Source of the DNA: Sphingobacterium sp. PCS056
Lineage (GTDB): Bacteria > Bacteroidota > Bacteroidia > Sphingobacteriales > Sphingobacteriaceae
Direction: 5' to 3'
Assembly: GCF_023273895.1 (NCBI RefSeq)
Contig: NZ_CP096883.1
Coordinates: forward strand, 3,410,001 to 3,474,000
DNA length: 64,000 bases
Below are positions 1 through 8,886 of this stretch, in pieces (position 1 is the stretch's first letter; each line of letters opens with the position of its first letter). The translations under genes and the position numbers were made by a program. The notes below the pieces were generated by a model. It was not told the origin of the DNA. It saw only the letters and a program-made list of their open reading frames with translations, and searched no databases.

Positions 1-770
1 TCATTCCCTATCGTGAGCGTAAAAAAGGGAAGCGTGTGGCAGACCTTCTGGTCAAGGTTTATTTAAAAGACGGAAGCGAGAAGTGGATTTTAGTGAATAC
101 CGAAATCGAAGGCGGACATGATTCCGATTTCTCACATCGTATCTTTCAATATTTTTACAGACTACTAGACCGTTATCGAGTTCCTGTGGAGACCATTGCT
201 GTTTTTACTGGAGGGCGTTCACAGCCATGTACTGATGAATACCATTTTGCTGTTTTTCGCACGTCGTTACGCTTTCAGTATTTGAGCTATCAGATTTTTG
301 ATCATGACGAATCACAGCTACTTGATATGGACAATATATTTGCCTATATTGTCTTGGCATGCCAGAAAGCTTTAGATGAAGATAGGATCCCAGAGCAGGA
401 GCTCGCCGAACAGCGTAGTACAATCGCTCGAAGGCTCATCGAGACCAATAAGTATAGTAAAGATCGTATAATGAGCTTTTTAGTTTTTTTAAAGAGTTTT
501 CTTTTTATACGAGATAAAGAAATAAATAGTAACTTTGATCAATACATTTATCAAGTGACAGGAGGCACAATCGAAATGGGTGTAATAGAAACAATCAAAC
601 GACAAGAAAGAGAAAAAGGAATTCAGTCTGGAATTGAAAAAGGAATTGAAAGAGGCAAACGAGAAGAATCTATTGCCATTGCTTTAGAGTTCAAGAAAAT
701 GGGCTTACCTATTGCCGATATTGCAAAAGGTACAGGCCTTACCATCGACGAGATCGAAAAACTAAAATAA
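1..770 (+). CDS. Rpn-type PD-(D/E)XK nuclease, 5' end outside window
   Basis: The gene is cut by the left edge: the reading frame is open from base 3 and matches the full-length 320-aa paralogue at 40665-41627 almost residue for residue, so the GTG near base 36 is not the start. The family comprises recombination-promoting or transposase-like nucleases. The segment with ADLL followed by VNTEIEG matches the D...ExE/Q core of the PD-(D/E)XK fold. The C-terminus has a GIEKGIERGKREE charged stretch and ends in TGLTIDEIEKLK, a tail shared with all Rpn genes in this window. Compared with the 40.7-kb copy it lacks two GIEK repeats. A strong hairpin follows directly. Exact function is inferred from family. 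Confidence 0.8.
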   Translation, partial: IPYRERKKGKRVADLLVKVYLKDGSEKWILVNTEIEGGHDSDFSHRIFQYFYRLLDRYRVPVETIAVFTGGRSQPCTDEYHFAVFRTSLRFQYLSYQIFDHDESQLLDMDNIFAYIVLACQKALDEDRIPEQELAEQRSTIARRLIETNKYSKDRIMSFLVFLKSFLFIRDKEINSNFDQYIYQVTGGTIEMGVIETIKRQEREKGIQSGIEKGIERGKREESIAIALEFKKMGLPIADIAKGTGLTIDEIEKLK

Positions 771-791
771 ATCATATAGGATATAAAAAAA

Positions 792-829
792 ACATATAAA
801 GTCATTCTGTCAAGAATGACTTTATATGT
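792..829 (+). terminator. Intrinsic terminator after Rpn gene
   Basis: A perfect 17-bp stem (arms 792-808 and 813-829) with a GTCA loop follows the Rpn stop codon. The same hairpin follows the four other Rpn 3' ends in this window. Here the base of the arms reads GTCATTCT/AGAATGAC where the others have GCCATTCT/AGAATGGC, a compensated base-pair change. It is A-rich on one side and T-rich on the other, so it may act in both directions. Confidence 0.85.
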
Positions 830-1104
830 TTATTACCCTCTTTACGGTTTACCGTATCCACTAATCAAACCAATCCATTATTTTCGGGCCTTTAAAACAG
901 CATTCATCATACACCATGATCGTTACCAGTACCCATACCATCGAGGGGAGAGAAGTCCTGCGTTATTTTGATCCCATATCAGCAACAGCTGTTATTGGAG
1001 CCAATGCTTTGAGTGCAATCCGTAGCGGGTTTCGTAGACCTCTTCGGTGGGCGCTCCCGCAATATGCATTCAGTGTAGAAGAGGAATAGCGGAAATTGGA
1101 TAAT

Positions 1105-1185
1105 CTGATCATAAAAGATATATTAAAGAAATGAACGATGCCAATACACAATTAGGGCTTGACCATATCATAACTATATATTAAA
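1105..1185. repeat. Short dispersed remnant, also at 46258-46345
   Basis: The DNA from ATCATAAAAGATATATTAAA to CTTGACCATA recurs with a few changes at 46258-46345. One frame here reads like coding sequence (RYIKEMNDANTQLGLDH). In the other copy the same frame carries a stop, so this is probably the 3' end of a vanished gene. No family recognised. Confidence 0.45.
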
Positions 1186-1308
1186 TTTGGTAATAAGCGT
1201 AAGCTAGATAGAAGGTTCTAATTATAAGCCAATACCAGAGTTTGTGATACACACCTCAGCTATAGCTGTTGTGAAGCATAAAAACAGATACTGCAAGATT
1301 AATATATA

Positions 1309-2490
1309 ATGAATAAAATAATCCTTCCACTTATTCTCATTCTCTTACTGCATAGTTGCATATCGTCTACCAAAACGACTAATTATCTTGGCCAAACATA
1401 TCCAGATTCTATTCCTGTGATTTTTGCACCAGGTGTAGTTTCAATGGAAGGTAGATTAGAGCATGGTATTTCATTTACACCTGACAGACGGGAATTAGCA
1501 TTTGGAGTATTAAACAAGGACGATTTTAGTGGCGAAATATTTTATTCCAGGAGGATTAACGAAAAATGGACTGAGCCGATGGTTTTTGAACCACTAAAAA
1601 ATAAATGTGTATATCTACCCTATTTTTCACCTAATGGAAAATCCTTACTTTATACTCAAAGTCAAGCAGATATAGACAACATGCAAACAGATGTTTGGAT
1701 GGTTGAAAAGATTAATGATGAGTGGGGTACTCCAAAAATTATTCGAGCTCCAATAAGTTCGACAAGCAGGGAAGCTAACGCTTGCATGACATATGGTGGT
1801 ACAATCTATTTTTCTTCTAATAGGAATTGTTATGGAAAGGATAATTGCCATACCGCAGATTTGTTCTGTACTAAACCAATAGGGAATGAGTACCAAAGTG
1901 TGAATGTTATTTCCGAATTTATTTCACCGAATGATGAAGAAAGCGTTTTCATTTCCCCTAAAGAAGACTACATAATTTTCTGTAGATATACAGACAACGA
2001 TACAGGAGTGGATTTATATATTAGTTATCGTGATAGTAATAAAAAATGGATTGAGCCTCAAATAATTAATTCAACAATAAATTCAAAAGATTGGGATAGG
2101 AGACCATTTGTAAGTATTGATAATAAATTTTTATTTTTTACTCGATTACAAATCGGAGAAACGGGATTAACCGAATCAGATATATATTGGGTTAATACTT
2201 CAAAACTATTTAAACCCTTCGTTTATCATTCACTTCCTGACACAACAACAATTCAAGTTGGAGAGAAATTCGAAATATCCATCCCCAAAGATTACTTTAA
2301 AGATATAGATGATAAACAGTTGATTTACAGTATTAATCAAAATAAATTTGACTGGCTGATTTTTGATAGTGAACAAATGAAATTATCAGGAAAGCCCACT
2401 GTGCCTGGAGATTTTGAATTGATTTTTACAGCAATTGATAGATCTTCGAATAGGACGCATGATAAGATTATAATAACGGTAAAAAAATAA
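1309..2490 (+). CDS. PD40 beta-propeller lipoprotein with cadherin-like tail
   Basis: A 393-aa protein. The N-terminus is a lipoprotein signal with a lipobox ending at Cys17 (LLLHSC), so it is probably anchored in the outer or inner membrane. Residues about 40-300 contain WD40-like (PD40/TolB-type) blade motifs such as SFTPDRRELAF, YFSPNGKSLLYTQ and TIYFSSNRN. Residues about 305-393 look like a cadherin/Ig-like fold (QVGEKFEISIP, KLSGKPTVPGDFELIFTAID). Proteins of this type bind peptidoglycan-associated or extracellular ligands; a specific role cannot be given. It is alone on the plus strand between repeat relics. The start is fixed by the signal sequence. Confidence 0.75.
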   Translation: MNKIILPLILILLLHSCISSTKTTNYLGQTYPDSIPVIFAPGVVSMEGRLEHGISFTPDRRELAFGVLNKDDFSGEIFYSRRINEKWTEPMVFEPLKNKCVYLPYFSPNGKSLLYTQSQADIDNMQTDVWMVEKINDEWGTPKIIRAPISSTSREANACMTYGGTIYFSSNRNCYGKDNCHTADLFCTKPIGNEYQSVNVISEFISPNDEESVFISPKEDYIIFCRYTDNDTGVDLYISYRDSNKKWIEPQIINSTINSKDWDRRPFVSIDNKFLFFTRLQIGETGLTESDIYWVNTSKLFKPFVYHSLPDTTTIQVGEKFEISIPKDYFKDIDDKQLIYSINQNKFDWLIFDSEQMKLSGKPTVPGDFELIFTAIDRSSNRTHDKIIITVKK

Positions 2491-2589
2491 TTACCGTGCC
2501 CCTTACACCTTCACCTATCCATTTCCTTCATTTACCGAGTTTTTAGTTGGTTTAGTCTAATTGCCATTGGGTAGGAGCGATTTACACCC

Positions 2590-2597
2590 TACTTTTG
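2590..2597 (+). promoter_or_regulatory. Bacteroidota -7 box (TACTTTTG)
   Basis: TACTTTTG fits the TAnnTTTG -7 consensus of the primary Bacteroidota sigma factor and lies 42 nt before the NTF2-like ATG. The surrounding ~130 bp is almost identical upstream of the paralogues at 7408, 11210 and 14558, supporting a conserved promoter. Confidence 0.55.
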
Positions 2598-2639
2598 AAT
2601 CAACAAACAAGAACTAACAAACTATAATATAAAGACATT

Positions 2640-3089
2640 ATGAATACTTTAGCAAAAACATTCGCAGCAGCAGCCTTGATCGCAGTATCTACATTCACTA
2701 TGGCAGCGGGCAATCCAGAAGTAGCAAACCCTAAAAAAGCAGTGGTCAATTTATCTACAGCAGATCTAGCCATTGATCATTACGTTGCGGTTATGACAGA
2801 AGGTCAATCGGCAGGAGTAGAGCAATTGTTTACAACAGACTTCAGTCAAAAAGTTCATGCATCAGAAGATAAAACCAATAGCCGTTCGGAAGTTATTTCC
2901 TTCTTGAAAAAGCAAAAAGGAGAGCAATTAAACTGTAAAACAAGTACCACCATCGTACAGGAGACGGGAGATTACGTGATCGCCAAAGTAACGATGCAGT
3001 TTGAAGGTTTTACCAAAACCGATCTCGTGACTTTAGTCAATGACGGCGAAACGTGGAAAGTATCACAATCGATCAACTCATACAAGTAA
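2640..3089 (+). CDS. Secreted NTF2-like protein (paralogue 1)
   Basis: A 149-aa protein with a signal peptide (residues 1 to about 22, ending at TMAAG), so exported to the periplasm or beyond. The rest resembles the NTF2/SnoaL-like alpha+beta cone (ADLAIDHYVAVMTEGQSAGVEQLF ... GFTKTDLVTLVNDGETWKVSQS). These folds bind small ligands or act as unspecialised domains; no catalytic residues can be named. Close paralogues stand at 11210-11659 and 14558-15007 and a broken one at 7408-7730. All share the promoter and leader, so they are probably expressed alike. The function of the family in this organism is unknown. Confidence 0.75.
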   Translation: MNTLAKTFAAAALIAVSTFTMAAGNPEVANPKKAVVNLSTADLAIDHYVAVMTEGQSAGVEQLFTTDFSQKVHASEDKTNSRSEVISFLKKQKGEQLNCKTSTTIVQETGDYVIAKVTMQFEGFTKTDLVTLVNDGETWKVSQSINSYK

Positions 3090-3116
3090 CTTACTGTTTA
3101 ATCATATGTTTAGTTA

Positions 3117-3149
3117 AGGCCAAGTCGCGAGATGTGGCTTTTCTTTTTT
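3117..3149 (+). terminator. Terminator after NTF2-like paralogue 1
   Basis: GCCAAGTC and GATGTGGC pair around a GCGA loop (3119-3138), with one mismatch and one G-T pair, and are followed by a T-rich run. The equivalent hairpin after paralogue 14558 is a perfect palindrome. Confidence 0.6.
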
Positions 3150-3235
3150 ATCGCCATTGATTCGCGTTGATAAAAGTTCTCGATATAAAAAAATAAGTAT
3201 ATTTTTACTGATCAGTAAATTTAAACAGTATTTCT

Positions 3236-3394
3236 ATGTTAGGTTTAATCGCATCCTTTCTTTCTATCGGTCTTGGATTTATGTTAAAGTATTCCTCTCA
3301 AGATGGCTATGGTGAAATGAGAAAATATTGGCTATTTTTTGTGGCATCTGGAATTTTAACAATAATTTATAAAAGCTTTAAGCATTTTGGTTAA
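3236..3394 (+). CDS. Small membrane protein, 52 aa
   Basis: A short open frame starting MLGLIASFLSIGLGFMLKY and ending KSFKHFG. It has two hydrophobic segments (residues about 2-17 and 30-46) separated by a polar turn, so it would be a two-span membrane protein. It faces the convergent minus-strand gene ending at 3431. There is no clear ribosome binding site and no family is recognised; codon use looks normal. It could be a real small gene or chance. Confidence 0.4.
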   Translation: MLGLIASFLSIGLGFMLKYSSQDGYGEMRKYWLFFVASGILTIIYKSFKHFG

Positions 3395-3430
3395 TCGAAC
3401 ATTTTAGTAGATATTCTTTTGGTTTTAATA

Positions 3431-3862
3431 TTATGTAGATTTAAATATTGAGGCTTTTTTTTCATAAGCCAATAATAGCAATCCCATTGCGTACTTACAG
3501 TCCTGTTCATTTGTAATGTAAAAACTGATCCAGCCTGAATTTTTAAAAACATGATGATTTTGTATTTTACCATCCTTGAGCAGCTGTTGTTTAATAGTTT
3601 TATTTAAGCGGATGTCTAATAATCCATTACTATGCAAATGCCCAAACTCTTTATCCAAGTAATTAAATTGAGTTCCACCATATTTATGAACAGTAATACT
3701 GGTGTTCGGATATTTTGAAATCGTTTCTTCGATATCATCAAGCCAGTCCAACAGTTGTGGTTTTGTAGCAAAGAACCAAAGTCTAATGAGGCTGTCATAT
3801 AAAATTGCTATTAGAGGGATAGACTTTAAGAAGCCCAGGTATTTCACGACAAATGAAAACAT
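3431..3862 (-). CDS. DUF5519 luciferase-like domain protein
   Basis: A 143-aa protein. It has an N-terminal hydrophobic stretch (residues about 5-32) and then features of the so-called luciferase domain family DUF5519: YGGTQFNYLDKEFGHLHSNGLLDI, then HHVFKNSGWISFYI, then a final helix. The GHLH and SGWISFYI blocks are the family hallmarks. Members are small proteins of unknown role, despite the name. It lies 3 nt downstream of the gene at 3866-4786, so the two are probably cotranscribed. Confidence 0.65.
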   Translation of the reverse strand: MFSFVVKYLGFLKSIPLIAILYDSLIRLWFFATKPQLLDWLDDIEETISKYPNTSITVHKYGGTQFNYLDKEFGHLHSNGLLDIRLNKTIKQQLLKDGKIQNHHVFKNSGWISFYITNEQDCKYAMGLLLLAYEKKASIFKST

Positions 3863-3865
3863 AAG

Positions 3866-4786
3866 TTATGATTCACTTAAAACCTTAACATGCTCCATTA
3901 CCCTAAAATGAACATTTCTTGTAATACTTTCAGCCCATAAATCATAATACCAAGTAGGAAACACGTGGAGTTTATACCAGCTGTTTCCTGTTAATGTTGT
4001 GGTGCCGTCACCATTATCGTGTAATAAAAATTGACCTTTTGTGATATCAATATGCCCCATGATCTCAGGATCTTTAGGTTGATCAATAATGTCAAATGTC
4101 AAGTTTTTATTAATATCAAATTCAACAATAGTTTCGTCAAATATGTAGCCGTTGCTAAAAATACATTTACGATTTGCACCAAGCTTCCTGTCACTTACTG
4201 TAGTCGCCATAGGACTAGGCATACCAATTTTGAAAAGCCAATAATTTTCTTTGTTTTCAATCTTATCAAATGCAACTACGTGTTGCCAAATTTCTTCCGG
4301 GGTCGCATTGATTACTATTTTATCTGAAACTATATTTTCATGATCGTGGTCAGAAATAGAATCTACAATAAAAATGAGAATAAAGATGCTTATTAGACTC
4401 CCATTCAGTTTTTGATTGTTTCTTTTAAACATTGCTCTGCCTATGAAGGCCCCTGAAATGATAAACCCAAAGATCAGTGGAGATACTATCAGTAAGCAGA
4501 TTACTCCTTCATTTAAAAAAAAATAACTTAAAGCAATAGCAATTATGCCACTTATTATAGAATATCCTGTTATCTGTTTACCCTTTAAATTCAGATTTTT
4601 CCAATACCAGGTTGAGATTATGCCCATGAGCATCGGTATGATTACAAATTCCGAAAAGATAAGTACTCCTGCATCTTCATGACCAAAAGCGCTTTGTAGT
4701 CCGATAACTGTCATGGCAAATAAATTTGCTAACAAAATACCTGAAGCTATTTTTGACTGAATTAATTTTGAAATGATATTTGTCAC
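3866..4786 (-). CDS. Membrane protein with SRPBCC (START-like) domain
   Basis: A 306-aa protein. Residues 1 to about 150 contain four or five transmembrane helices. The C-terminal half (from about residue 155: KIVINATPEEIWQHVVAF) has the SRPBCC/polyketide-cyclase pattern of an initial strand plus ATPEEIW helix, a central beta sheet and a long closing helix (ITRNVHFRVMEHVKV). SRPBCC folds hold hydrophobic ligands. The fused membrane part suggests lipid-related or signalling use, but that is inference. It is the first gene of a two-gene unit with the DUF5519 gene. Confidence 0.65.
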   Translation of the reverse strand: MTNIISKLIQSKIASGILLANLFAMTVIGLQSAFGHEDAGVLIFSEFVIIPMLMGIISTWYWKNLNLKGKQITGYSIISGIIAIALSYFFLNEGVICLLIVSPLIFGFIISGAFIGRAMFKRNNQKLNGSLISIFILIFIVDSISDHDHENIVSDKIVINATPEEIWQHVVAFDKIENKENYWLFKIGMPSPMATTVSDRKLGANRKCIFSNGYIFDETIVEFDINKNLTFDIIDQPKDPEIMGHIDITKGQFLLHDNGDGTTTLTGNSWYKLHVFPTWYYDLWAESITRNVHFRVMEHVKVLSES

Positions 4787-4980
4787 TGAGTTTTTATAGT
4801 TAAATTAAGCTATATTCTTTAGATCTTATCAGTTTAAAACACTGAATGCTTAAATTTACATAAATTTTCAATATACCTAGAGAGTCATCGTAAATTTTAA
4901 AGTTAACTTATGTCTCTTGTCTTGCTGTATTTTAAACACTCCAGTGATTTACATATTATAAAGAGGATGTCTAGGGTCAT

Positions 4981-5748
4981 TTATGTATTTGTAGATATTG
5001 TTGATATGATTCTACAATTATCACATTTGAAATCATAAAGATTGTGTAATTGTGTTTTTAAGGTCCATTTTTTATTACAATTTGGGCAGAGTCTATTTTT
5101 ATCATTGCCGGTATTTTTTCTATAATTGTATAAATAGTAAAATGTTGGAATTGTCGTTTGTTCTTCAATTTGTTTACATATATCCAAACCTTGCTTTGAT
5201 AATGGTGATTTTGTTTCTTGCATCTGATTTAAAGACCAACGTTCTCCGACCTCACAATTCATTTGTAAGCTATCACAAGCTTGATAGTTTGTTTCCCAAC
5301 TTAAAATTGGCATATAACCAAAGTCGTAAAATTTTGGTAGCTTATAAAGTGGGACAGATTTGTTACATGTACCACACGTTAATGGAGAGTCTATCGAAAT
5401 GTAGTTTGTGATAAGAATGTAAAATTCAGATTTACAACATATACAAGGTTTCTTATACTCTGAACTTGTTTTACCTATATTCTTAATTGAAATTGTCGAT
5501 CCACTAAGTTTTTCAATTTTGTCTATTTGGTCTTGGACATATTTGTTATTATACTTTTTACTAAGTGATTTTTTTTCAAGTGTATATGGAAGACTTACAA
5601 TTTTATTTCTCTTGATGTATTGGCTTTCAATATTTGCTTGCGTTTGACCGTTTCCTCTATAAAAGGATAGGAGTAAATTGAACTCATCATAAAGTTTGTC
5701 TTTATTTACTTTTGTTTTTATAATAATTGAAATCTTTTTTATAAACAT
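4981..5748 (-). CDS. DUF2310-like zinc-ribbon protein
   Basis: A 255-aa protein with eight or more cysteines in CxxC pairs: CICC near residue 101, CGTC near 121 and CPNC near 220, then CDNC near 242. The layout and length fit the DUF2310 Zn-ribbon family, described as possibly nucleic-acid binding. Such genes are common among immunity genes of polymorphic toxin systems, which fits the neighbourhood. No direct evidence of function. Confidence 0.6.
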   Translation of the reverse strand: MFIKKISIIIKTKVNKDKLYDEFNLLLSFYRGNGQTQANIESQYIKRNKIVSLPYTLEKKSLSKKYNNKYVQDQIDKIEKLSGSTISIKNIGKTSSEYKKPCICCKSEFYILITNYISIDSPLTCGTCNKSVPLYKLPKFYDFGYMPILSWETNYQACDSLQMNCEVGERWSLNQMQETKSPLSKQGLDICKQIEEQTTIPTFYYLYNYRKNTGNDKNRLCPNCNKKWTLKTQLHNLYDFKCDNCRIISTISTNT

Positions 5749-5914
5749 TGTTTTTTTGGTTAAACTTATAATTGACCAACATTCCAGCGTACAAGCGATT
5801 TAGGAACAGAAAGCTACTTATCAATATCGAAATTGAATAAAAGCAGAAAATTTTTTTAGCAATCAATAGGCTCTTTTGCAAAAAGCCCGTTAATATTCGT
5901 GATTTCTTATTTGT

Positions 5915-6367
5915 TCATTTTTTTGTATAAAAATTCGTTGGTTTGAATATACGGTTAAATACAAAACTAAATAGTATTAAAATTGGTAAAGCTAACCAAG
6001 CTGTAAATACTAATTCCAGTCCATTTTGTCCGCCATGACCATGGCACAATGTCTTTCCGCTTATAAATAAAGGTGTCAAACTTGATTGAATAAACATGTA
6101 CTCAAATAAATTAAATAATGTTAGACGCGTTTTTAGTGATTGTAATTTATCGACTGTTAAACGAGTTATGTATCTGCAAAACAAAAATGGTAAAATAAGT
6201 CCTGCAATACTTGTTGTCGTCCAGATAATTGTCCAGGCAGTAGGACACTTGACACCAAAATAATTTAAAAGCATTTGGAGTCCTAATAGTCCGATTGCAG
6301 TAAAGCCTGGAATAATTAGTCCGACGATTGCAAAAATTACTGTTGGTTTTATAAAATTGAATAACAT
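5915..6367 (-). CDS. Four-helix membrane protein, unknown
   Basis: A 150-aa protein with about four transmembrane segments (residues 8-32, 45-65, 85-105, 120-142). It carries a LCHGHGGQNG loop that might bind a metal. No family is recognised. It stands alone on the minus strand with AT-rich spacers either side, in a set of orphan genes of which several resemble toxin immunity proteins. A membrane immunity protein is possible but unproven. Confidence 0.55.
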   Translation of the reverse strand: MLFNFIKPTVIFAIVGLIIPGFTAIGLLGLQMLLNYFGVKCPTAWTIIWTTTSIAGLILPFLFCRYITRLTVDKLQSLKTRLTLFNLFEYMFIQSSLTPLFISGKTLCHGHGGQNGLELVFTAWLALPILILFSFVFNRIFKPTNFYTKK

Positions 6368-6495
6368 TTTCGTTCTTTATTTGCGTATTATACCGGTATT
6401 AGTACTATCCGGTAGTAAAACTGATATACAAAAACTTTTATCAATCGATTTCTATAACTAATTTCGCTACTTATATATTAAATTAGAGAATGATT

Positions 6496-7074
6496 CTATT
6501 CGTCTATATCCTCATATATTAATTCATTTTTTAGTTTGCTTATCTTAATTTTTCTAAAAGTAGGGGCATAATTATTTTGTCCACTGGGTTTAAAATACTC
6601 CCTAACATAAGCATCTTCTGTTTCATAATTCTGTGTAATTTTTGGACCCCAATATTGATTTAATGAATTATAAGATAAAATGTGATTAGAAAATTCGGTC
6701 GAATGGAAATTTTTGGAATTTATAATTTTCGAAATAGCTTTTTGTTTATCAAAATTAGAGATTTTAAGCGTAAATGTTTCATAACTCTCACCAATTGCAA
6801 ACGATGAGTTATTGTTACTGATCTTAAATTCATCTACTAATGTTATCCCTTGTTCTTCAACTAGTTTGAGCGCATCAGATTTTGTGAAAAAATAATCACT
6901 AAAAAATAGATAACATGTAAATAATAGGCAAATAAAACCATAGGTAAATAGCAGAGATCTTGCAAACCTTGGGTATCCCAGTTTTTTAGGTATTATATAT
7001 ATCAATAATCCCACAACAATTGGTATACCTATGAAGATGAGAAATAGAATCAAAGGAAAAAGAAAATCATCCAT
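6496..7074 (-). CDS. Two-span membrane protein, unknown
   Basis: A 192-aa protein. Two hydrophobic helices (residues about 4-27 and 38-62) precede a polar C-terminal domain of about 130 residues with short beta-strand-like segments. No motif is recognised. Just upstream, 7087-7164 on the same strand holds a 25-codon frame ending FDKAWFNWDCC, perhaps the remnant of the C-terminus of another gene. Function unknown; an immunity-type role is guessed only from context. Confidence 0.5.
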   Translation of the reverse strand: MDDFLFPLILFLIFIGIPIVVGLLIYIIPKKLGYPRFARSLLFTYGFICLLFTCYLFFSDYFFTKSDALKLVEEQGITLVDEFKISNNNSSFAIGESYETFTLKISNFDKQKAISKIINSKNFHSTEFSNHILSYNSLNQYWGPKITQNYETEDAYVREYFKPSGQNNYAPTFRKIKISKLKNELIYEDIDE

Positions 7075-7308
7075 AAAATTAAATGATTAGCAACAATCCC
7101 AGTTGAACCAAGCTTTGTCAAATCGCTTATTTATCAAATCTTCAGGGTAAATTATTGTATGCATATTTTAATTCGTTATTAGTTCGGTAATCCTTTCCAA
7201 TTTAACAAAAGAAATGATAGGTTACAACTACCCCTATTCATTTCCCAAATTCTCCGAGATTTTTATTGTGTTAGTCTAATTGCCATAGGGTAGGGACGAT
7301 TTACACTC

Positions 7309-7316
7309 TACTTTTG
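7309..7316 (+). promoter_or_regulatory. -7 box upstream of broken NTF2-like gene
   Basis: TACTTTTG, in the same relative position as in the other paralogues. It is followed by a leader holding GCATCAG (7338-7344) and CTGATGC (7368-7374), a 7-bp inverted repeat also present at 11143-11179 but missing from the leaders at 2600 and 14520. Confidence 0.45.
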
Positions 7317-7407
7317 AATCAACAATTGCTTCAGCAAGCATCAGGGTTTGAGTTGGTGGATGAGGGGCTGATGCAACTTATAAATAGAAACTAACAATAA
7401 AAATATT

Positions 7408-7730
7408 ATGAACCATCATGGGTACATTGGTAATTAGTTGTAGACTTTATACTCATGATAGCCTTATCACCTTTAAATAACAAATTATCTAGATAAAAAA
7501 CTTTAGCAAAAACATTCGCAGTAGCAGCCTTGATTTCAGTATCAACATTTACTATGGGAGCAGGTAAACTAGAGGTCTCGAACCCTAAAAAAGCAGTGGT
7601 CAGTTTATCTACAACAGATCTAGCCATTGATCATTATATTGCGGTTATGACAGATGGTCAATCAGCAGGAGTGGAGCAATTGTTTACAGAGGACTTCAGC
7701 CAGAAAGTACAGGCATCAGAAAAAACACTA
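7408..7730 (+). pseudogene. Broken NTF2-like paralogue with insertion after start codon
   Basis: The usual leader runs to ATGAA at 7408-7412. About 85 bp of unrelated DNA follows (7413-7497), then the normal second-codon sequence resumes (ACTTTAGCAAAAACATTC). The insert puts a stop in frame. Homology to the paralogues then continues through DLAIDHYIAVMTDGQSAGVEQLF and ends near 7716, after VQASE. The 3' half is gone and is replaced by sequence overlapping the convergent gene at 7777. No functional product is expected. Confidence 0.75.
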
Positions 7731-7776
7731 AAAATTGAACACGAAAAACAGAAGTTTGCATTCAAAAAAATATCCG

Positions 7777-8700
7777 CTATTTTAAGTAGAAATAATAACG
7801 GTCAGACTTTGGATATTCAGACCAGTAAAAACTGTTTTTGAAAGGATGCTGCATTAAGATGAAATTCATTAATTTCTTTGCATCATCTCGGTTTCCACGA
7901 TGTATTATTGGATTTTCAAAGCTATTTAATGAAGCGTTGAGAACAAATGAAATAATAAGTTTTCCCTGTGGGATTTGTTGTATACCAGATTGATAGCGCA
8001 CATACTGATTTTCATAAAGTTGATCCCACACAAATACCTCTGGAGCTTGTGCAGATTCTATTCTTTTAAGACTATCTGATAAGGGTTGAGGATTGATTAA
8101 AGAGATTTCATATATACTTTTAATAGGTTTACCATAATATAAAGCTATTCTCCAACGGGTCAGTTTTGTGCTGTCCAAGTACGACAGAATTTTGTCGGAA
8201 CCCGTAAAAGAATGGTTCCCTTTTTCATCCACATATACTTCTAGTTGATGTTGATACCTTGAATAATTTTGAAAGTCGAAATTATTTCGTTTTAGCTCAG
8301 CTACCATATTTTTAACAAATAATCCAATGCCACCAGAGGGGCTAGGCATGTAGTTCGAATAATTTGTAAAACCCTCTGAAACTTTCTTTCCTATTGAACT
8401 GTAAACTTCTGTTGAATATAGATCCCAGTATATATGTAAGAAGTACGAATTTTTAGACTGAAGTAGAGAGTCTTTTTTTAAAACAGTCTTTATCTTATTT
8501 AATAACAAGTCATCTGTTGGAATACTAGGGGTCAAAATGCTAATTTCCCCATTACTCACTTTACTAAAATGGATTGAAAATTGTTTTCCTCTCACCAATT
8601 CATCCTTTAGAACCTTACTCAGTTCATCAGTAAGCTGTTTTGATGACTGCCCGTTTGCAGAAAAGCTAAAGAAAATTAAAAATAGCAGTAATAGTTTCAT
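7777..8700 (-). CDS. Secreted hypothetical protein, 307 aa
   Basis: The protein begins with a signal peptide (MKLLLLFLIFFSFSANG, cleavage near residue 18), so it is exported. The mature part is mixed alpha/beta with no motif I recognise. The last 100 residues (QIPQGKLIISFVLNASL ... MNFILMQHPFKNSFYW) look like a compact domain. Its 3' end reaches the broken NTF2-like gene, from the opposite strand. Function unknown. Confidence 0.6.
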   Translation of the reverse strand: MKLLLLFLIFFSFSANGQSSKQLTDELSKVLKDELVRGKQFSIHFSKVSNGEISILTPSIPTDDLLLNKIKTVLKKDSLLQSKNSYFLHIYWDLYSTEVYSSIGKKVSEGFTNYSNYMPSPSGGIGLFVKNMVAELKRNNFDFQNYSRYQHQLEVYVDEKGNHSFTGSDKILSYLDSTKLTRWRIALYYGKPIKSIYEISLINPQPLSDSLKRIESAQAPEVFVWDQLYENQYVRYQSGIQQIPQGKLIISFVLNASLNSFENPIIHRGNRDDAKKLMNFILMQHPFKNSFYWSEYPKSDRYYFYLK

Positions 8701-8886
8701 ATGTAAGTAGATGCTAGGATAGGAGATATTCCATAATTTGTGGGATTCACAAAAATCGTTTCACTTATTTTAATTTACAATTAAGCCCTCTAATTAGAAG
8801 ATTTGGTATCTTATGATATCTCTAAGAAAAGTAAATTTAAACAAGTGAAAATACTTATAAGGTTTTGGCTTGTAACAACCATTCTT

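Larger units (their letters stand above)
771..1308 (+). pseudogene. Decayed YbjQ-like (UPF0145) gene relic
   Basis: After the terminator, an ATG at 916 opens a frame beginning MIVTSTHTIEGREVLRYFDP, the start of the UPF0145/YbjQ family as seen at 16314, 41771 and 53730. The frame breaks near 1022, just after GANALSAIRS. Homology continues out of frame to about 1067 (FGGRS-like DNA) and then stops abruptly. The stretch 1105-1185 is shared with 46258-46345. From 1190 to 1308 I see nothing recognisable. No intact product can be made. Confidence 0.7.

Noticed and set aside
36..770. GTG at 36 as the true start of the first gene
   Set aside because: The frame is open to base 3 and matches the full-length copy, so the start is outside the window.
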